NCBI GenBank assembly: GCA_035546535.1
Contig: DASZWQ010000050.1
Coordinates: forward strand, 62,001-126,000
Length of the DNA stretch: 64,000 nt
Direction of reading: 5' to 3'
Origin: Pirellulales bacterium
GTDB lineage: Bacteria > Planctomycetota > Planctomycetia > Pirellulales > JACPPG01
Of this stretch, positions 25,225-33,222 are shown piece after piece. The notes beneath the pieces are model-generated. The model worked only from the letters and a program-made list of their open reading frames with translations, had not been told where the DNA came from and searched no databases. Position numbers and translations under genes: made by a program. Within the stretch, counting starts at the first letter, position 1, and the number at the start of each line of letters is the position of its first letter.

Positions 25225-25905
25225 ATGCCCGACTTGATCGTTCAAGACCTGGTTCGTTCCTTTCCGACGCGCGGCGAGCCACTGGTCGTGCTGCGGGGCT
25301 GTTCCTTGGAACTCAACGGCGGTGACAGCGCAGTGATCGTCGGGCCGAGCGGATCAGGCAAGAGCACGTTTCTGTACATTGTCGGCACGCTCGATCGCCC
25401 GACCGGTGGAACGGTCACGCTGGCCGGCGAAAATCCTTTCGCGCTCGACGAGCCCCGCCTGGCGGCCTTTCGTAACGAGCGCATCGGCTTTGTTTTTCAA
25501 GATCATCATCTCTTGCCGCAGTGTACGGTGCTGGAAAACGTGCTGGTGCCGGCGCTGGCCACGGGAGGTGTTTCGCCCGAACTGACCGAGCGGGCCCGTG
25601 AGCTACTCGCGCGCGTGGGCCTGGGCAACCGGCTGGAACATCGGCCCGCCGAGCTATCGGGAGGAGAGCGTCAGCGCACGGCCGTGGCCCGGGCGCTTTT
25701 GCGCCGTCCGCGATTGGTGCTGGCCGACGAGCCGACCGGAAACCTTGACCGCACCACGGCGGCGGCGATCGGCGACCTGCTGTTGGAAATGCAAGCCCAA
25801 GAGGGGACGATGTTGATCGTCGTCACCCACAGCGTGGAACTGGCGCGGCGTTTTGAGCGGAAATACGAGCTCGACGACGGGCGACTGAAGTCGATCGAAT
25901 TGTAA
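25225..25905 (+). CDS. ABC transporter ATP-binding protein, LolD/MacB type
   Basis: This 226-residue ATPase has Walker A GPSGSGKST, Q-loop FVFQDHHLLPQCTVLENV, signature LSGGERQRTAVARAL, Walker B LVLADEPTGNLD and H-loop VVTHS. The NLD after Walker B and FQDHHLLP are typical of the LolD/FtsE/MacB group, which drives extraction or extrusion of lipoproteins and hydrophobic compounds from the inner membrane. No permease gene lies on either side: the next gene on the right is on the other strand. The partner must be encoded elsewhere. It starts at ATG 25225 about 65 bases after the thioesterase stop and is the last gene of the co-directional run. Confidence 0.9.
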   Translation: MPDLIVQDLVRSFPTRGEPLVVLRGCSLELNGGDSAVIVGPSGSGKSTFLYIVGTLDRPTGGTVTLAGENPFALDEPRLAAFRNERIGFVFQDHHLLPQCTVLENVLVPALATGGVSPELTERARELLARVGLGNRLEHRPAELSGGERQRTAVARALLRRPRLVLADEPTGNLDRTTAAAIGDLLLEMQAQEGTMLIVVTHSVELARRFERKYELDDGRLKSIEL

Positions 25906-25921
25906 GTCGCATTGCGAACCG

Positions 25922-26470
25922 CTACGCCACGAACGCCAGCACGTAGAAAATCCAGCCCGTAAGCGCCGTGAAGCCCATGTCGATGGCCGCCAGCCAGGCC
26001 CAGAACTTGTGCTGGGGGCTGTAATCGTTGGGCGCGGGGGGCTTGGGAAAGCGCCGCAGCGCCTGCACGATCACGCCAATCCACAACAGCGCCGTGGTCA
26101 CGGCGAAAAACAAGTGGACCGCGAGTGACGTGAAGACCAGGCCCGGCACTTCGGGTCTGTGCAGCAACTTCAAATACACGGTCGACAGCAGCCACGGCGG
26201 CGACTGCATTGGTCCGTAGAACTTCGACGCCGCGGCACGGTCCATCCAGCCGTTGATGCGCATGTCGGCCTCGAACAGCGCGACCGTGACCAGTAACACG
26301 ATGCCCAGGAGCAGTTGGATGCGCTTGTGCCAGACATAATGACGGCGGTAACGAACCAGGTAGATGCTGGCCGCCAGGATGACCAGCACGGCAAACATGG
26401 CCAGAAACACCACGTCGAGCATCAGCGACGCACGGGTCCCCAAGAAGCCGTCGAAACGGAGGTGTTCCAT
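25922..26470 (-). CDS. DUF420 integral membrane protein
   Basis: The open frame starts at 27091, but the protein proper begins at ATG 26468-26470 (MEHLRFDGFLGTRASLMLD), giving 182 residues; the upstream part is antisense to the methyltransferase gene. Four hydrophobic helices are visible: VVFLAMFAVLVILAASIYLV, LLLGIVLLVTVALF, LAVHLFFAVTTALLWIGVIV and MGFTALTGWIFYVLAFV. The layout, with RYRRHYVWHKRIQ between helices and conserved His near the third, fits DUF420, whose members occur near cytochrome oxidase genes and are thought to help oxidase assembly. No oxidase genes lie nearby. It converges with the ABC ATPase gene only 16 bases away. Confidence 0.75.
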   Translation of the reverse strand: MEHLRFDGFLGTRASLMLDVVFLAMFAVLVILAASIYLVRYRRHYVWHKRIQLLLGIVLLVTVALFEADMRINGWMDRAAASKFYGPMQSPPWLLSTVYLKLLHRPEVPGLVFTSLAVHLFFAVTTALLWIGVIVQALRRFPKPPAPNDYSPQHKFWAWLAAIDMGFTALTGWIFYVLAFVA

Positions 26471-26601
26471 GAAATCCGTCGTTCGAATCAGAGGATTGCC
26501 CACGACCGGGCGCGGACGTTGTGCCGCGATTTTATCGCCACAAGACGCAGCACCATAGGGGGGCTTTCGCCGGTACGGCGTACCTCCCTGACGTGAAATC
26601 C

Positions 26602-27486
26602 TCAAGCAGAGCGCGTCTCCGCGACCGCGATGCGGTAGAACTCGTAACCGCGCAGCAGCCGGGGTACGGCTGGCAAGTAGAGGGCGCGATAGTCGACCGA
26701 GCCAACGTCTTCGAGCAAATGAAAACCTCGCGACGCCAGGTACTCGGGCAACTCGGCCGGATCGAGACCGAAGGTCCACACTTCGCCGGCTTGCGCCAGG
26801 GTCTTCTGCAAAGCGGCCTTTCCAGGAAACTCGGCGACGCCGTCCAGAGCGCCGCGATGCACGTACGTGAAAACCAGGCGGCTCCGCGGCGCCGACGTGC
26901 GCATGGAATCGAGCGTGGCGCTGACGGCCTCGCCGGAGAGATAATTCGTGACGCCTTCCCAAATCCAAAACGTAGGGGTATCGGCAGAAACTCCCTCCTC
27001 GGCAAGGCGAACGTCCAAGCCTTGCGAGTTGAAATCGACGGCGACGAAGCGCACGTGACCGGGCAACGCATCGAAGCATCGCCCGAGGCACGCGCGCTTG
27101 GCACGCTGCGTCGCCGGATGATCGACTTCAAACACCCGGGTTCGAGAAAGTTGTGGCAAGCGGTACGCGCGGCAATCGAAACCCGCCCCCAGGATGACCA
27201 CCTGACTCATGCCCTCATCGAGTGCTGCGATCAAGCGATCGTCGATGAAGCGTGTCCGGGCGACGGCCGAGGTTCGCGCGCCTGGCCAGCGCCCATCGAT
27301 CAGCCATGGAATCCACGAGCCGAACACGGGCAGCCGCGCGGCGCTCACGACGCGCCGCAAATTCGGGCTGAGAAACTCACAGGCGAACGGATCATCGAAT
27401 AGCCGGTCCTGCGGTGCGCGGCCCGACTCCAAGGCGCGAAACAGCGCCATGTATTCGGCTGTCCTGCTCGCCTGGTTGGACTTCAT
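26602..27486 (-). CDS. Class I SAM-dependent methyltransferase, leucine carboxyl methyltransferase family
   Basis: The 294-residue protein matches the LCM/PPM1-like family (PF04072). It starts MKSNQASRTAEYMALFRALE, then RLFDDPFACEFLSP, a phrase diagnostic of this family. SAM motif I is QVVILGAGFDCRAYRLP at about residues 95-111, followed by VFEVDHPATQRAKR and, later, WIWEGVTNYLSGEAV. In bacteria such enzymes often O-methylate carboxyl or hydroxyl groups of small molecules, including polyketides; the natural substrate here is unknown. It lies upstream of the DUF420 gene on the same strand with about 130 bases between. The start at ATG 27484-27486 fits family length. Confidence 0.87.
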   Translation of the reverse strand: MKSNQASRTAEYMALFRALESGRAPQDRLFDDPFACEFLSPNLRRVVSAARLPVFGSWIPWLIDGRWPGARTSAVARTRFIDDRLIAALDEGMSQVVILGAGFDCRAYRLPQLSRTRVFEVDHPATQRAKRACLGRCFDALPGHVRFVAVDFNSQGLDVRLAEEGVSADTPTFWIWEGVTNYLSGEAVSATLDSMRTSAPRSRLVFTYVHRGALDGVAEFPGKAALQKTLAQAGEVWTFGLDPAELPEYLASRGFHLLEDVGSVDYRALYLPAVPRLLRGYEFYRIAVAETRSA

Positions 27487-27590
27487 GCTTGCCGATCTCA
27501 GACTCCGCGCACCTGGCGAATCGCCCGGGACGAATTACGAATTCTGCGTGACTCACAGCTACTTCGCTCGTGAAGCCAGAATCTTGGCCA

Positions 27591-28595
27591 CTACGAAGTG
27601 AAGAGTTCCGGATACGCGAATAGTCCCGCCGAGCCGCCGGTGTGCCAGAAGACAACGGTATCGCGCGAAGTAAAACCGCCTTTCCGCACCAGGTCGATCA
27701 AACCCGCCATCGCCTTGCCCGTGTAGACAGGGTCGAGCAGGATACCTTCCAACTCGGCAACGAGGCGTACGGCTTCGATCATACCGGGTGTCGGCTGCCC
27801 GTAGCCGGCGCCGATGTACTGGTCGAGAATACGAACGCGCGCCGCAACCGCCGCCGGATCGAGGGCGTGACCCGCCAAGCCAAGTGCGTCAACGGCCAGT
27901 CGCGTCACGAGCGGTGTACGCTCAGCCGCCGCGCCCGAGACCGAGATCCCGGTGACCGGAACCGCATGGCCGTCCGCGATCAAACCGGCGACGATGCCCG
28001 CGTGCGTGCCACCGCTGCCGCTGGCGACGACGATCGCCGTGGGGTTGCAGTCGGAAGCGTGCGCCTGGGTGAAGAGTTCAGGCACCGCCGCCATGTAGCC
28101 AAGGGCTCCGAGCGCGGTCGATCCGCCGATGGGGATGAAATACGGCTTTCGGCCCGCGGCACGCAGGCGCTCGAGCGCGGCGTCAAACGTCTCGGGCTTA
28201 AAATCCTCTTTGGCGAGAAACTGCACGTCGGCGCCGAACAGTCGATCAAGCAGCACGTTGCCCGACTCTTCATAGGCGGGCGAACGTCCGGCGACGAGCC
28301 GCGGCAACAGCAACTGGCATTTCAGCCCAAGGCGGGCCGCGGCCGCGGCCGTTTGGCGCGCATGGTTCGATTGGGGGCCACCGGTGGTCACCAGCGTGTC
28401 GCAGCCCTGGGCCAGGGCGTCCGCGACGAGGAATTCGAGCTTCCGCGCTTTGTTGCCGCCGGTGGCCAGCCCAGTTTCATCATCGCGCTTGATGTAGATA
28501 GCCGGTCCGCCCAGGTGCGCCGAAAGTCGCGGCAAGGACGCAAACGGCGTCGGCAAGTGTGCCAACGAGACGCGTGGAATTTTCGACAGGTCCAT
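27591..28595 (-). CDS. dcyD: D-cysteine desulfhydrase / ACC deaminase family PLP enzyme
   Basis: From ATG 28593-28595 (MDLSKIPRVSLAHLPTPF) the protein has 334 residues, the usual size of the family. IYIKRDDETGLATGGNKARKLEFL contains the PLP lysine, Lys49. TTGGPQSNHARQTAAAAARLG is the substrate loop of tryptophan-synthase-beta-fold enzymes, and VASGSGGTHAGIVAG is the phosphate-binding glycine loop. D-cysteine desulfhydrases release pyruvate, H2S and ammonia; ACC deaminases open a cyclopropane ring. The two are close relatives, and choosing between them needs a few active-site residues that I cannot place securely, so the symbol is tentative. The open frame upstream of 28595 is not used. It is divergent from the amidohydrolase gene. 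Confidence 0.8.
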   Translation of the reverse strand: MDLSKIPRVSLAHLPTPFASLPRLSAHLGGPAIYIKRDDETGLATGGNKARKLEFLVADALAQGCDTLVTTGGPQSNHARQTAAAAARLGLKCQLLLPRLVAGRSPAYEESGNVLLDRLFGADVQFLAKEDFKPETFDAALERLRAAGRKPYFIPIGGSTALGALGYMAAVPELFTQAHASDCNPTAIVVASGSGGTHAGIVAGLIADGHAVPVTGISVSGAAAERTPLVTRLAVDALGLAGHALDPAAVAARVRILDQYIGAGYGQPTPGMIEAVRLVAELEGILLDPVYTGKAMAGLIDLVRKGGFTSRDTVVFWHTGGSAGLFAYPELFTS

Positions 28596-28762
28596 AAGGT
28601 CCTTCTTTTGCGCGGGCGAGAGCCCCCTTTTCGTGGGCAAGCATGCCGCAGATATACCGGCCCGCCCGCGTGCCGACAATCGGGCCGCCTGGGCCACGAA
28701 GCGCTCGAGTCCGCCAGGACGCGGCGAAGCCGCCTCCGCAAGCAGCCCGCGCCAGCCGCGGT

Positions 28763-28768
28763 TATACT
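28763..28768 (+). promoter_or_regulatory. Possible -10 box (TATACT) of the amidohydrolase gene
   Basis: TATACT lies about 40 bases before the ATG at 28810 in the divergent spacer. No good -35 hexamer is found at the expected distance, so confidence is low. Confidence 0.3.
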
Positions 28769-28809
28769 CCGCTCATCCCTGCCTACGGCCCCACCTGGAA
28801 GCCTCTGCT

Positions 28810-30204
28810 ATGCAGCGCACCCTCGGTAAGCGGCTTGTTGTCAGCGTCTACGTTCTGGCCATAGGCGTGTTCCTGGCCGCGTCACAACGGACGACGGCCG
28901 CGGACATCAAACAAACGCCCCTGTATACGCGGATCAAGGCCACGATCGACGCGGTCCCGGCGATCGACACGCACGACCACCTGCGCCCCTTCGATCAGTT
29001 GCCGAATAAAGACGAGACCGACCGCGGACCGGGCATGACGCTGCACAGCATTTTTGCCGGGGGTTACTACCCTGGCATCAATCGGCTCTCTCCCTGGCCG
29101 GCCGGAAAATCGTTCGACGCCTGGTGGAAGGTCGCGAAGCATGATTTCGACGACGCCCGCGCGACCAGCTTTTATCGCTATCTGCTGCCAGGCTTTCGTG
29201 ACCTCTACGGTGTGGACTTCGACACAATTACCGACGAGCAGGCGCGCGCGTTGAACGACAAGATCTTCGCCAATTACCAGAACGACGCCTGGCTGCTGGA
29301 CGTCATCACGCGTCGCGCCAATATCGAGCTGATGTTCATCGACCCCTATTGGAACCGCCTGCAATTCGCCCGGGCGTACAAGTTCTCGGTGCCCGTTTTG
29401 AACGTATCGATGATGATCGGCGGAACGCACCCCAGCCGATTCACGAGTGCCAACGACAGCCCTTACGCGTTCGCGGAGAAGCAAGGCAAAAAGGTCGCGT
29501 CGCTGGATGATTATTTGGCAACGATCGAAGAGATTTTTCAACAGGCCGTGGCGGCCGATACGGCTTGCCTGAAATCCACGCAGGCCTACCAGCGGACGCT
29601 GCGCTACGAGGATGTGCCCAAGGAGCGCGCGGCGAAGGCCTTTGGCCGCAAGGCCGACGAACTGACGGACGCCGAATTCAAGGACTTCGAGGATTTCATG
29701 TTCTGGCAGATCGTCAAGCTCAGCGCCAAGTACGACCTGCCGTTTCAGATTCACACCGGGCAAGCGCGCATCCAGGGCTCGAACCCGATGCTGCTCGTGG
29801 ACCTGATCCAGGCCAACCCACAAACCAAGTTCATCCTCTTTCACGGGGGCTATCCGTGGGTCGGCGAGACAGCCGTCATCGGCATGAAGTATCGCAACGT
29901 GTGGATCGATTCGTGTTGGCTGCCGACGCTCAGCTATACGATGGGCAAGCGCGCCTATCAGGAATGGCTCGAGGCCATGCCGTCGGATCGGATCATGTGG
30001 GGCGCCGACACCGCGCAGGCCGAGGGGATCTACGCCGCGACCGAATTCACGCGACAGTGCCTGGCCGAAGCGCTCGCTGAAAAAGTCGAACGCGGCGAGC
30101 TGCGCGAAGAACACGCCGCGCGCATCGGCCGACAGGTGATGCGCGACAATGCGCTTAAGCTTTTTCCGAAATTGCGCCGGCAATTATGGCGATCGACCGA
30201 TTGA
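28810..30204 (+). CDS. Secreted amidohydrolase-family metal-dependent hydrolase
   Basis: From ATG 28810 the 464-residue product has an N-terminal hydrophobic signal (MQRTLGKRLVVSVYVLAIGVF) ending near ADIK, so export is likely. The TIM-barrel amidohydrolase motifs are present: DTHDHLRPF (the H-x-H metal pair), FQIHTGQAR (third His), FILFHGGYPW (fourth His) and IMWGADTAQA (the terminal Asp). The fold is that of PF04909 and is distantly related to uronate isomerase, which the LNDKIFANYQND region and overall length recall. An exact substrate is not evident. The frame is open from 28633, but the signal peptide start is the better choice. The gene is alone on its strand up to a small ORF at 30409. 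Confidence 0.82.
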   Translation: MQRTLGKRLVVSVYVLAIGVFLAASQRTTAADIKQTPLYTRIKATIDAVPAIDTHDHLRPFDQLPNKDETDRGPGMTLHSIFAGGYYPGINRLSPWPAGKSFDAWWKVAKHDFDDARATSFYRYLLPGFRDLYGVDFDTITDEQARALNDKIFANYQNDAWLLDVITRRANIELMFIDPYWNRLQFARAYKFSVPVLNVSMMIGGTHPSRFTSANDSPYAFAEKQGKKVASLDDYLATIEEIFQQAVAADTACLKSTQAYQRTLRYEDVPKERAAKAFGRKADELTDAEFKDFEDFMFWQIVKLSAKYDLPFQIHTGQARIQGSNPMLLVDLIQANPQTKFILFHGGYPWVGETAVIGMKYRNVWIDSCWLPTLSYTMGKRAYQEWLEAMPSDRIMWGADTAQAEGIYAATEFTRQCLAEALAEKVERGELREEHAARIGRQVMRDNALKLFPKLRRQLWRSTD

Positions 30205-30408
30205 TCGTTCCCCAACCATTTCGCGGCCTTTGCAACCTGGCGGAGCACGGCCACGACAGGGCTTCAAACCAGTGGCCTGGCCGAAAAATGGCCATTTGCT
30301 AGCTGCGGTCTTTGCTCAAAGGCCGTCGTGAGATAGGCTTAAGTCAGAGGGACATACCGCCAGTGACGCCACGGCGGGCAGCGGCATCCAATACAAGGAG
30401 GTACAGTC

Positions 30409-30699
30409 ATGCAAAAGATCGAAATTCTCGACCGCGTGCTCGCCTTCTGCGATGTCCGCGGCGATACATTCTTGTGGCGCAACGAGCCGTTCCGTAGCGA
30501 GCTGTTCGCCTTGTTCCAGGAATCGCACTGCGGGCCGGCCGTCAGCGGCGATGAGATCATGGCTCACGTGCGCTGCCACATGGAGCCGGCCGGTCGTTGG
30601 CACGTCCCCATGCAGGAGCGGGTCGCCGACATTTGCACGGCGTGGGACGATTGGGACTACGCGGCCCAGCAGCTTCTGGAGACGGTCGACAACCGCTAG
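30409..30699 (+). CDS. Small hypothetical protein with a strong ribosome-binding site
   Basis: The 96-residue ORF starts at ATG 30409, preceded at 7 bases by AAGGAGGT, the best Shine-Dalgarno in this part of the window and good support for expression. The protein is acidic with many aromatic residues (RGDTFLWRNEPFRSELFALF, then WDDWDYAAQQLLETVDNR) and three cysteines, and has no signal or membrane segment. I do not recognise a family. It follows the amidohydrolase gene after 204 bases in which I see no feature other than a weak TTGCTC/TAGGCT pair at 30312-30339. Confidence 0.6.
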   Translation: MQKIEILDRVLAFCDVRGDTFLWRNEPFRSELFALFQESHCGPAVSGDEIMAHVRCHMEPAGRWHVPMQERVADICTAWDDWDYAAQQLLETVDNR

Positions 30700-30851
30700 A
30701 GGCGGGCGGCCCCTCGTGCTGGCGCGTGCGCTTCAGGCGCTGCGGCACGCGATACGCGGCGTTTCTTCGAACTTCTTCGCGTCCGCCGCGGGAACGGCGC
30801 CCATTCCTAGCGTGCCGCAGATGATCCGCGCCGCGATATGTCCGGCCGGCT

Positions 30852-31055
30852 TCATGGTTTGTGCTTGAGCTCGACCAGAATGGTCACTTCCGCGGCCGTA
30901 GCGGATTCGTTCGGCGCGATGCGCACGTCCGCCACCATGGCACCGGGCGGCAGCAATTCGTTCATCTTGCCCGATCGAAATGCCAGCAGCGCGGCGTTTT
31001 CAGCCGTGTGCGGAACTTTGAACTTCAGACTACCACCCAAAAACTTGGCATTCAT
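30852..31055 (-). CDS. Small hypothetical protein
   Basis: The 67-residue ORF MNAKFLGGSLKFKVPHTAENAALL...VTILVELKHKP reads like a compact beta-rich protein. It has sensible codon use, and a better amino-acid balance than the opposite-strand ORFs over the same bases, which are rich in Arg, Ser and Pro. It is convergent with the small gene ending at 30699 and about 150 bases downstream of the YjbR-family gene on the same strand. I do not recognise a family. The opposite-strand reading is the main alternative. Confidence 0.45.
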   Translation of the reverse strand: MNAKFLGGSLKFKVPHTAENAALLAFRSGKMNELLPPGAMVADVRIAPNESATAAEVTILVELKHKP

Positions 31056-31209
31056 CGCAATTGAGCTCGCTGTCTCAATTGCCCCTGATATCTCTACGCA
31101 AGCATATCATGCCCGCGCAATCTCGGCTTTGGACAATCGGCAAATACGATAGAACCGTGCGAGCGCAGCAAGGATTTCGGCGGCAAATCCACTGTGTCTC
31201 CGCAGATTG

Positions 31210-31548
31210 TTACGCGTCGAGCGCTTCGAGAAGCTTTTTCGGAGCCCTGTTGGCCCAGGCCGCAACGAGCGCGGGAAGGAGCGTGGCCTTGGTGGCTTTC
31301 TTCAGCAGCACATTGGTGCTCCCCTTCCGGCCCCACGCACCTTTGACAGGCACAAACACGTCCGCATTCAAAGCGACGAAGTACGTCTGCTGCTTCGGCG
31401 TCAGTTTGACCATTCCCCAATGCGCGTCAGGGTAGCCGAGTGTGGCAAAGATTTTTCCGGCGACGCGCAGATCCTCGTGGCCTTGGTGCGCGCCCGCGCA
31501 CGTTTCGGGCAGCGTAAGCGTCAAGCGGCGAAATTGATCGGCTGTCAT
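31210..31548 (-). CDS. MmcQ/YjbR-family DNA-binding-like protein
   Basis: From ATG 31546-31548 (MTADQFRRLTLTLPETCAGAHQGH) the product has 112 residues, the usual size for YjbR. Family landmarks are the opening helix with L-x-L-P, GHEDLRVAGKIFATLGY, WGMVKLTPKQQ, and the terminal WANRAPKKLLEALDA helix. The CyaY-like fold of this family has been suggested to bind DNA, but no cellular role is established. The open frame continues upstream to 31776 without support. It is divergent from the outer-membrane-type gene at 31838, with about 290 bases between; that spacer holds a near-palindrome, ACCCAAATTTGGTG, at 31771-31784 but no clear promoter. Confidence 0.82.
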   Translation of the reverse strand: MTADQFRRLTLTLPETCAGAHQGHEDLRVAGKIFATLGYPDAHWGMVKLTPKQQTYFVALNADVFVPVKGAWGRKGSTNVLLKKATKATLLPALVAAWANRAPKKLLEALDA

Positions 31549-31837
31549 CGAATTCCCTTGTGTTGGTCGGCGAGCGGCGTCGCGCGCTAGCGGCATTTTA
31601 CCGCGTATGTAAATCGGCCCTCGGTAGCCCCGTCGCCTGTCACACGAACGTCGCCGTGCCGCGAAACTTGAGCGCCCCGTCATGGCAGCGGCAAACTCTT
31701 CGCTGAGCGCTGGCTTTATCGTTCGAGCATGCCCACTTAAGGACTTACTCACCGCACTCGCCCTGCTATCACCCAAATTTGGTGCCTTGCTTGAATCGTG
31801 GTCAAAAATCGGCCGATAGGCAAAGACTAGTGTGTAT

Positions 31838-32947
31838 ATGGCAAATATGGCAAATCAAGGGCTCGGAAAAATGTGCCGGTGGTCGATTGTGATTTTGGTG
31901 GCCTCGATCTTGGGATTGAGCACTAATCTTGCCGCGGACGTCGTGGACAATCTTGCGATCGCGAACGCGGCGGCTGGAAACGGGGCGATCGACAACAGTG
32001 CGATCGCCGAGGACGCGTCCGCAGGCGATAGCGACTCGTGCGATTCGACCGGCTGTTGCGAGCAGGCAATCTGTGACTCGTGCGGCTGCTCGAACGATTT
32101 TGCCGAATGCTGCGACTCCTTCAACAATCGTAAGCGCTTCCTCGGGTTCTTGCCGAGCGACCATTGCTTCGACAATTTCATCAGTCCGATTTCGAATCCC
32201 TTCTTCTTCGAAGATCCGCGCTCGCTCACGGAGTTCCGCGGAATCTTTATCGATAACGCTTTGCCGGCGGGGCAGGTCGGCGGCGGGGATGCACAAATCT
32301 GGGCCGGCCAGTTCCGCGGCCGGGTCACGGATCGCTGGAGCATTATCGCTCCGCGCCTCGCTTACTTCACCGTCAACCAGGCCGACAGCGGTGGCAGTCC
32401 GGTCGGCTTCCTCTCCGCACCGGTCGGCGCCAAATACAATTTGATCCGCGACGTGCAGAATCAGTTTCTGGTATCGATCGGGCTGACGTACTTCATTCCC
32501 GGCGCGCCCAGCGCGCTAGCCAACTTCGGCAACGGCGATTTTCACCTGTTCTTGACCGGCGGTAAGCAGATCCTCGGCAACGGTCATTGGCTAAGCGGCA
32601 CGGGCTTTCGCCTGCCCGAGGATCGCAACTGGGGCACGCAGCTCTGGTACTGGTCGAACCAGTGGGATTACCGCTTGCCGGGCGGCATTTATCCGCTCAT
32701 TGGCGTGAACTGGTTCCACTACATGGATAGTGGCGCCGTGCCGATAGGCGTTCCGTTCGGGACGCTCGACATCTTGAACCTGCCCTCGAGCGGCGTTGCC
32801 GGTTCGAATGTGGTGACCAACGTCATCGGAGCCCGCTGGAAGCCTGGCGGCCATTTCGAACTCGGCTTTGGCTGGGAATACCCGATGACACAGCGCGAGG
32901 ACGTGCTGAAGAACCGCGTCTACACGGACTTCATCCTGCGCTACTAA
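31838..32947 (+). CDS. Cysteine-rich exported protein with an outer-membrane beta-barrel-like C-terminal part
   Basis: The reading frame starts around 31832-31871. I take ATG 31838; ATG 31871 (MCRWSIVILVASILG) is also plausible as the signal-peptide start. Mature sequence begins near AADVV. Residues about 65-95 hold eight cysteines, including C-C and C-D-S-C-G-C groups, in an acidic context. The rest, about 240 residues, is rich in alternating strands with aromatic ends: WAGQFRGRVTDRWSIIAPRLAYF, FLVSIGLTYFIPG, HWLSGTGFRLP, QLWYWSNQWDYRLPGG, FELGFGWEYPMT, ending Y-T-D-F-I-L-R-Y. This is the pattern of a transmembrane beta-barrel whose last residue is aromatic or preceded by one. The exact family is not recognised. 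It may be a planctomycete envelope protein. Confidence 0.72.
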   Translation: MANMANQGLGKMCRWSIVILVASILGLSTNLAADVVDNLAIANAAAGNGAIDNSAIAEDASAGDSDSCDSTGCCEQAICDSCGCSNDFAECCDSFNNRKRFLGFLPSDHCFDNFISPISNPFFFEDPRSLTEFRGIFIDNALPAGQVGGGDAQIWAGQFRGRVTDRWSIIAPRLAYFTVNQADSGGSPVGFLSAPVGAKYNLIRDVQNQFLVSIGLTYFIPGAPSALANFGNGDFHLFLTGGKQILGNGHWLSGTGFRLPEDRNWGTQLWYWSNQWDYRLPGGIYPLIGVNWFHYMDSGAVPIGVPFGTLDILNLPSSGVAGSNVVTNVIGARWKPGGHFELGFGWEYPMTQREDVLKNRVYTDFILRY

Positions 32948-33100
32948 GAGCGCCCCGGCGTACCTGCCCTCCGGTAGAAGGCGTGCTGCTAGCCGCGGCT
33001 CCCTCGACCATCGACGACCAGGTACAGGGGTTCCTGCCGCCTTTCTCGGCCTGGATCCAGCCTTCGCGGCGCGCGCTCACCTTGCATGGCGCCGATGCGG

Positions 33101-33106
33101 TACAAT
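33101..33106 (+). promoter_or_regulatory. Possible -10 box (TACAAT) of the TlpA-like gene
   Basis: The hexamer sits in GGTACAATGAGC, 117 bases before ATG 33223. The best -35-like hexamer (TTGCAT at 33082) is too close at 13 bases, so this rests on the -10 box alone. Confidence 0.3.
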
Positions 33107-33222
33107 GAGCTTCCGGTCCGCGCCCGGTGTGCCGCCGCCGGACGGCGTTGGCGCTTTTGCTTCGGGCGCGACCACTCGCTACTAATCCCCCGATACCCAA
33201 ACACCGTATCAGGAGCCTTGCG

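Noticed and set aside
30838-31152. Plus-strand ORF of 104 codons overlapping the 67-residue minus-strand ORF
   Set aside because: The translation is Ser/Arg-rich without pattern, whereas the minus-strand product looks like a folded small protein.
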